From the NCBI GenBank assembly GCA_000969725.1, contig JXSR01S043846.1: 27,609 bases of DNA. One strand, given 5' to 3'. The position numbers and the translations under genes are program-made. This document shows, one piece after another, positions 13,601 to 22,600 of this stretch. The first letter of the stretch is position 1; every line of letters begins with the position of its first letter. The notes beneath the pieces are model-generated. The model did no database searches, was not told the DNA's origin, and saw nothing but the letters and a program-made list of their open reading frames with translations. Origin of the DNA: Ophiothrix spiculata (taxonomy: Eukaryota; Echinodermata; Ophiuroidea; Amphilepidida; Ophiotrichidae).

Positions 13601-16600
13601 CTAATGACCTCCTTTTTAATCTGTTTTCCGGACAAATAAGTTGAAATACCCAATGAACCCTCTTTTTTAATGGTCAGATACTAAATAATCCCATTTTTCA
13701 TACTCATTCCTGCCAAGTTTTTCATTAATTTGATGTTTAAAAGGATTTTATCGCAAATATTCAAAAACTGTTGATGTTACGATCGCATTTTGCACAATTG
13801 TATAGTTTCATAGCAATTAAACCTTCCAAGAGCATCACGCCCAGGAAAAATTAGCCGTTTTAACACATTGATTTCCCTGGAGACTTCAAGAAATAAAAAA
13901 ATGTTCTATATAGTGAAAACTAATTTTACCACTCTCTTTTTTTGCAGTCTCTATTGGGTTAGTGATATGTGTCTTCGTGCTTGCACTACAAAATAATATA
14001 GCATATATATTTACTACTGACAGGTATGTATAAACAGGGAGTTGTTAAAGGTTACAGGAAAATAAAGTATAAATAACTTCATATACATTGGTTATAACAA
14101 AACTAAGTGGAAAACACCAATGTAAAATTTTAACAAAGCACAAATAGTCAACAATACTCAAAAAAACGTTCAAATATAGTGCCTTTTTGATGACCTTAAA
14201 AAATGATCTATCTGAACTGCTCGACTATGATGCTTACATACCTCAATAGCTTCGTCTCGACGTCGCATCGTGCTTTGTATCTTCTAGTGTTTTGATATTG
14301 TACATTGTACAGTCAAAAAGTAAAAAGCGACAACTAGTATGAAGCAAGGTCGGATGACGTTGGTAAGTGTACAGAGATTTCCGAGATCCAAGGATAATAA
14401 GCAATACATAATAGTTTACTTGGTGTGTATTCCAGGGTATTATGAAACTCTTCATACACTAATATGCGTCATCTGGCCTTGCTTACTCAGCCAGTGCACA
14501 GAGATTGTTTTTTCAAGGTCGTCAAATACAGGTTTGTGAGGCGGTATATTTGAAAGCATTTATGAGCATCATTTAATATTTGTGCATAATTGGAATTGTA
14601 TGTTGTTGTTTTTTATTCAGTTTTGTTATAACATATTTATAAAAACTACTTGATTTTTTTCTTTTTATGTAACCTTTAAGGGGTTACCTCCAAGAAGCAA
14701 AACCATTGTTATCTCCATAGATTAAAGCAAGAACAGATTGGAAACAATACTATTTGCAAAAAATTTGGCTAAGTTAGGAGATTTGCGCATGCTAGCGCCA
14801 TGCCTGGAATGATGCCGAGCGAGTGCGCAGTGACTGTATTCTAGTCGCGCGCTACAATTACTTGACTACAACGCATACGCATCTTACATTTTCCACAAAA
14901 TTGTGTGTATGCAAGCAATAGTGCTTGACTGGCTGATCTGATACCCACATATTCTGAGCCAAATTGCAATTCTGTTGGCAGCGTATGGTTGTCTTGCAAT
15001 TGTAAACAATTATTCTAGGAGGTATCCCCTTAAAAAGGCCCAGACATACTTTATGTGCATGCACTATCATATATTTAGGAGAATAGTCTTCATTGTTAGT
15101 TCATTTCCAATGTATTTTCTAATAATTTGCAGTCGTAGTGTGACTTGAAAATCAATAGTTGCCAAGTTACTGGCTTCTGCTAGGCGGGCTGTTTTTTGAA
15201 CCATGATTGAACAAAAATACAAACTTTATTTGTTTTACCTTGGTCACATAAACTTGCGGTGAGGCTTACAATGTGTTTAAGGCGTCATACTTGGTAGAAA
15301 TTCAGCAGACACCAATCAAACGGTGTCTGTTCTTAGACGGGGCAAGAATTTATCTCGGAGTTAAAACCTTGGGGCTTGTTAACAATAACTTCAGTTATGA
15401 TCCAATAACAACCAGTGGGTGACCAACCAGAAACGCAAGCATTCATCAATATTATATTAATTTTTCGGCATTGCGGCTTCCTTCCGGTCACAAGACATCG
15501 GTCGGCAGCCAGTTGTTATGTGACCATAGCGTTAGAAACAAGTGAGACATCGGTCGGCAGCCGGTTGTTATGTGACCATAGCATTAGAATCAAGTAAGAC
15601 TTCAAGCATTAGTTGGCACCCAGGATATGCCATATTTTCTAGATGGCAAATAACAGAGGTGGTGAAAATACTATTTTTGGTCAGCAAACATTTGTGACAC
15701 ATTTGATGCAAAACCTTTTGGTGATGCTTAAATCACCAAGCTCTTGATATCATTAGAAAATGTATTTGAATCAATTCAACAATGAACACTTGTTGTACCA
15801 AAATGTCTGCAGTAGGCCTAGTCTGCAATCTTATAGACTCAACTCTGACTTGGACTGATTTTTTTTTCAAATTGTTTGTATACTTTCAACAGACAGACTG
15901 TATGATGCACCTGAGTCAATGACATCCTGTGTTCTTTCAATTATAGCCTTATTCACTTTTGGCTCAGATTTGATAGAAATCATACAATTTTACTTAATTT
16001 AGATGCTTTTTGAGCTCATTTTCTAACCATTTTCATAGTCCTGACTGACTTCATAGTTATCTGAATCATAACTGATGTCAATTCCATTCCATGACTTGAT
16101 TCAGGATATAACAAAAAATGACTAGAGAGATATTCAGTACCGATTGTTAAGAATCTGGAGTTCATTTTTCTGATGTATCACTCTGAATTGAAGTACCAAT
16201 TGTTATAAATTTTGTGTGTAACACTTTCATGCTAGAATTTGACCAATTATTATTTCAGGGAGACATTGGAGCTATTGTCAGGAGTCATCTTTATTTTAGG
16301 ATTCTTTGAAATCCTGGACCAAACCACTGTGAGTTGATACATAAAGGTGGTTTCAGAGTAGCTGTCGTTGTGGCAGAATACCAAGCATTTGCAATTTTGA
16401 GTTGTCATAATGTAGCACGACACATTTGCATATTTGCTGCAATGGTGTGTCGCAAGAAAAGTTATATTTATTCCAACTCAAAATATGGTGTTGTTGCGAC
16501 CATCACTACAGGGTTATCGACATATCGCCTTGTCGTATGGCAAACAAAATTTTCGAAATGCGACAAGGTTGAGTTTGGGCACTTAAAATTGTGGATGTCA

Positions 16601-19600
16601 CGCTGGTCGTACGACCACACGACAGGCAACTCTGAACCAGCTTCAAGTGACGAAAAATGAAAAAAAAAAAAAAGATTCTTGGGAGTGGGGGTGAGAGGGG
16701 TGGTAGTTGTTGCAGACCTTTCATGTAGGGTCAGGCGGTCAAATTTAAAAAAAAATGCCTAAAATAACCCCAAAATCTGAAAAATTGGGAGATAAAGGGA
16801 ACAATGTTTAAATTGTTAAATTTTGGCCAAGAAAAGGCTGATTTTAAATGATTTTGGCAAAACTGTAAAAAAAATTATTCCAAAAATACAAATTTAGGGG
16901 CAGTCGGGCAATATTTCTATTTTTTATTTATACAAATATAAGAAAAAAAGCTATACGTAATATATGACCGTTAAAAAGGAATGCGGGTGGTCACAGGAAA
17001 CAGACTTGTTTCTTTTTTTTCCTAAGTTCAACTTCTTACATCATTGTATCGAGTATTGTATTGGGAAAGGTTTGAAAAGGAAACCTGATAGCCTGTACAC
17101 TTCTCACAAAATGTCAACATTAAAAAATACCGTCAGATTTTACACATTATTTGCTTAAAATGTGTAAATTAGGCTACTGTAAACGCCAATATTTTCGCGC
17201 TCAGTAATTTTCGCGCAAAGCCAATTTTGGACATTTTCGCGCACAGGAACATTGGCCGTGTGTGGAATTTCCTTTGTAACAAATACAGATTAATTTTCGC
17301 GCTACATTTATTTTCGCGCTATATTAATTTTGCGCGAAAAGCGCGGAAATAAATGTAGCACGAAATATACCACTTATACAGTACTTTAAAAGCATTATTG
17401 TACATTCTCACTTGGTCTAAGGTTATGTTTTTATTTTCTAGTGTCTTAAGATGTATCAAGGGAAACTCATAAAAAGTTGCAGATTAATAGCCATTTAACC
17501 TTCATCAAAATAACAGTCGTAACACAAAATGCAACACTATGTGAATCTGTAGATAAATGGAATTATATAGCATGAATGTATTCTAAAAAAATAAAGTGTG
17601 TATCTTGTATCGTTAAGATTCTGTATTTATTTTTGTGTTTGAAAAGAGCATGTGACTTGTGTAACCAGCACCATGCATTATTTTAATTTTATGTTGCCCG
17701 TAATCTGAGTTCAAGTGTAAAAATAAACAAAATGCTATATTTAAACAGTATTTCTTGTATTAATATTGTAAAAATTCTGTAATAAAACAGTAAGTTACCA
17801 TATTGCAGAATATGATAACTTACCTGCAAAAAATGCCTAACCCAAAAAATGTAAAATTACTACATTTTACTCTGTCATCCAAACTGCCTGTAAAATACCA
17901 TATTTTTAGAGATTTTTGAAGGCAAATTACCATATTCTGTAAAAATATGGTAACTGACACAATTCTTACAATATAAATCAAAGAAATAATTGAACAGGTA
18001 TGATCCTATCCAGGATCATACCTGTTCAAATGGATACCCTATCTGAGACCCTACACATATGAGGAAACAAAAATATTACAAGAAATCGAATAAAATGTAA
18101 TTGTACACATTTGAACAATTTTAAGAAGTGTTTCTAGGTATTTGAAGCACTTTTATAGTAGCACTTTAAGGCACCATAATAACTCATTCAACCATTCTTC
18201 TTAATTTTACATCTTATCAGAGACTTAAAGGCCAAATTTGATACCCTATGTGAGACTTGCAGAGTACCGGGTCAATTTTGATATATATTGAAAATGTCAA
18301 GACATGTCTAGGCACATTTTTGGTAACGAGGATAGTTACCCAAACAAAATACCCAGTTACCCCCGGGGGAAATAAGGCCCCATATCCATAGGCTGTTCTC
18401 ATATGACGTATGCCCTTGTTTGTTTTCCATTGTTCGTAATTTTGCTGCGCTACACAGACAATAACCTTCGTTCTGCTTAGTGATCATATCAATAACCTGG
18501 TGTACGGCAGATGATTCCTATTACCTAGCAACAACAACAATCAACATGTTCATTATTGGTGCTGGCAGGTCATAAGAAACATCTGCATGCCATACACAAG
18601 GCCACTGATATGATCACTAACCAGAAAAAACAACATTGGACCATAACCAAAGACATACAAGCCTCAAGGTTTTAATTCTGAATTAAACGGACTGATTGGC
18701 AGCCTTATTTTTTTTATCTTAGATCATATCCTATTATGCATCATGCACAGATTAGAGAGAAGAGAACCTGCAAGATCATCATGGGGAAGCAGTATGTTTT
18801 TTATGACCATGCGCTTGAACAATGTGGGCTGTTTAGTTTAGTTTAATCTTTCTTTATATTGGATATAACTCTTTCAATACATAAGTACTGGTCTCCCAAG
18901 AGGTCCAGATAACATAAATATTTACTAATTATATACTCAATGAGAAAAAAACATTTAAAAATGTCACGGAATGATAGAAGGGATCAATTGTGTTTGAATT
19001 TTATTGAATTTCTTATGAATTCCGAGCACTTTAGAGCTTGGGTACCCCCGAAGAGAAGTTCTGTGCACAATCCAAATCTCAGAAACTCCAATAGACTTAC
19101 CATTCCCAGGGTCAAAACAAGCAGATGTAGGAACAGCCCTCTTGTATACATGGCTGACCTGTGGAATAAGACTCATCACTAATTGTTTTGTGCAATATTC
19201 TGGTGGATTATCAAATTTTATTGCAGGTGCATATTTGAAACTAAAGTTTGCTCATGCTGTACAGTTTTGAAATGATGTTTGCGCGGTGTTTTGATGTAAT
19301 ATGTTATGTTCGGTTTTTACTTGATCTTAAAATGTATATGTATATTTATCTTTTATGTAAAAGTTGATGCAATTCAGATTTTATTCTGCTATGTCAATTT
19401 ATGACAATTGACTGAGAAACACCGAAGTTATGAACTTTTAAAACCCTCAAGGTCGATTTTTAAAAGTTGCAAATTTCATTTCTCGCACAGTACAAACCAG
19501 TAACGCAAAAAAGAAGGATCGATATGAGAGGTAAGTGAGTTTAGTCAATTAAGCAACACTGTCTTTCAAAAGCATGCGTCATTGGTGTCTAAGCATCATC

Positions 19601-22600
19601 TATCCAGTTATTATTGTTTCTATAATTTTTCATTAATTCATTTTTATTAAAAATAAGAACCGAAGAAACGACATTTAATTGGTAGGCATTGCTAGCATTA
19701 AAGACTTGGCACAATACCAGACCATATTAGAGGATGAATAATGGTGCACCATTTGTTTTTAAAGCTAGTATTGTCTACCAATTGAAACTGAAGTTTAGAT
19801 CATTTCTCATCATTAATAAGATGAAAAAAAAAATATCTTGATGGATGATGCTTGGAACCCCATGACGCATGCTTTCGAAAAACTGCATGCTTCTGTGACC
19901 AAACTCAACTCTCCTCATATCGATCCTTAGTCTTGTGTTACTGGTTTGTACGGTGTGAAAAATGAAATTTGCAACTTTTAAAAAAACGACCTTGAGGGTT
20001 TCAAATGTTAATAACTTTGGTGTTTCTCAGTCAATTGTCAAAAATAGGGTGTCAAATGAAAGCTAAAACTCCAACCCTTGTGCACACAATCTTTAAATTA
20101 CGTTTGCGTCTTCCGTATTGGCGTAGGAGCCATTTGCTCGAGGTGAGGCAATACTTTTTTGGGAGTCTTTAGCTTACGCAAAGCAGCGCGTGTTTGACCA
20201 TGAATGCTTAAAGTTGCGCGCATAAAGCTTGAGTTACATGATGCAAAATACATTGAGTGGGCCTAGTGAAAAATATGCCCGGGCATAGTAAATTTATAGG
20301 GCCTATAGTTAAATCCAGGCCCTCACTTATAACCAATCAGAGGACAGGAATTTATATATGAGGTATATAATACAAGCTATTTCCCCTCAGTAATCTTGAG
20401 ACTATCATACTATTTCCCTCAACCTTTGGTCTCGAGAAATAGTATATAGTCTCAAGATTACTTCGGTGAAAGTCATCATTTTATACTGATTGGCTTGATT
20501 TGAGCCAGTCAATAGCTCTCAAAACAAAATCGGTCAATATTTGTTTCATATACCAATTTTGTTTTGAGAGGACAATAGTAACTAATTACTATTGACTGGC
20601 TCAAATCACACCTATCGGTATATAGTATCTCTAACATTTGAGAGAAACCCTAGGATACATAAACCATTTTACTTAAATCTATTTATGAAAGAAGTTACTG
20701 ATACATATTACTTTTTTTACACATAGAGCACTTGTTCTGGTATACTACGGGGAGTCGGACACCAAACTTATGGAGCAGCAGTCAACTTTATATGTATAAC
20801 TTGTATAGCTGTACCACTTTATATCGTGCTAGCATTGGTTTATGACATGGGAGTGTTTGGTGAGTCAATTTTATTACTACCGGTATCAAATCTTACAGTG
20901 GCATAGCTTGAGAAGCACACGCCCAACCTAGGGCACAGCCAAAACTACACTAAACAAAAGAACTGCTAATGTAGAATGTCACACGCATAAAGATAATTAA
21001 TCATGCAGGTCCATCCTGTTTTTGTTTTTTCATAGTGACTATATGTATACAAATACCACACATTAGATATGCTACAAGGAGCAACATGTACGAGCCGACA
21101 ACTGGACCCTTTTGCCGCGGCGGTACACATATACATCTATTATTGTTGCCAGAAGACATTTCAATGTATTAAGAAGATCACAATCAATGCATGTACAGGG
21201 TTTAAGGTTGTGCAAAATCCACTACTTTGTAACAAACTTCTTTTGATTGTTACTAACCATGCAGGTTGTAGTTAGAAACTGTTAGCGCCGGGTAGCATTT
21301 GTGGGAATTATTTGTGAAATTGAAAATTTAACTGAAATTTGCCTGAAGTTGGGCAAATTATATGAGATTTTGCAATTTTTGCCATGTGAGTGCTGGGTGC
21401 TAGAGCTTAAAATGCTCTGAAGTGGTGTGCTCTAAACCTGGTGCTGCTGCCAAATACCACCCACTGTACCTACATTCGTGGTTACCTACATGCACATATA
21501 GAAACAGATTTACATACTGAGCAGGATTTGATAGTTTTTGACAAAAATGAGGGTCAAAAATGTGTGACTTTTAACAATAACATGATTTTTTTTTCCTCAA
21601 ATCATTTTGAAAGCTAACAAAAAAATTTCCTTTTGAAAAAATTGAAGTTTATTATTTTTTTTGATCTATAAACAAATGTGTGTGAGTGTTTTCTTTTTTT
21701 TTTTCTTTGAACTTTTGCCTTAATTTTGAAAAATTGTTTTAAAAGATATCAAAAAACTATATTATCAATCAATAATAAAAGTAAGGGGTTGCTTCAAGCT
21801 TTTGGGAGGTTCAACTGGAATAAACAATAGCCAACCGCCCAGAACCGGCAGACAACCGCCGGTTGAGTTTTGAAGCCGTCCTTAAAAGAAATTATGTGAA
21901 CATGTGTCACATTGGGGTGCTCCACACATAAAAATTAATCTGATCCTATCTGCACTTCTGAAGTTCAGATAAGTTTAGATTAATTCAGATTGAGTATAGT
22001 TTGAGGCTGCATAGGGATTACGCTAAGTGAACTACAACATGTCAATTATTACACCACAGATATGAATCATTAGTGTGAACACAAACTGAATCAATCTGAA
22101 TTTCTGAAGTAGATGTAGATCAGATCAGATTGCTCTCCTGCACTGTGGAGCACCCCTATATAGCCATTAAAGGGCATTGGACAAAATTTTGAATTTTTAT
22201 TAAAGGGATGATTTACACTTGATATGTGAGCAAATAACAGTTAATTACCAAATATTGGGAAGTTTTTGATAAAAACCTTCAGAAAAGTCAAATATTAGAA
22301 TTTTATTTTGTTTGTTGATCTTGTGTATGAGTCTATTCTCTAAACATGTGTATTGATGCTATACTTCAAGAAAGAGACAAAGATTTGTTTGTAAAACATT
22401 TCTTTTACATCATATATTGTAGATGAATTAAAAAAAAGAGTTTGCATTACTTCTCCTGATAAAACCAATTTTGAAGTTTCAACTCTAGGGGCCAGTATTT
22501 ACCGTTGTCAACAATGATTATTAAAAATCATATCTAAATATTTTGATATGTTTGGTTTGAATTTGACATTGAAACTCTTTTTTGTCTTTATTATTTATTC

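Noticed and set aside
14780..14870. GC-rich patch considered as a possible tRNA or small RNA gene
   Set aside because: No cloverleaf, A-box or B-box could be recognised; it is the interior of a TTAA-flanked MITE.
15493..15620. CRISPR-like direct repeats
   Set aside because: Units are contiguous 52-bp tandem copies without distinct spacers in a eukaryotic intron.
16334..16660. 108-residue plus-strand frame after exon h
   Set aside because: Coincides with a MITE with inverted ends; no family similarity and separated from exon h by a good donor.
20727..20740. Alternative acceptor two bases into exon i
   Set aside because: Would shift the frame relative to exon h; the chosen acceptor also restores the exact family spacing from FTTDR to LRG.
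16259..20740. Apparent three-residue insertion after FFE in TM10
   Set aside because: Counting from FTTDR to LRG gives the same length as human MATE1, so the Glu in FFE is one turn earlier and no insertion is needed.
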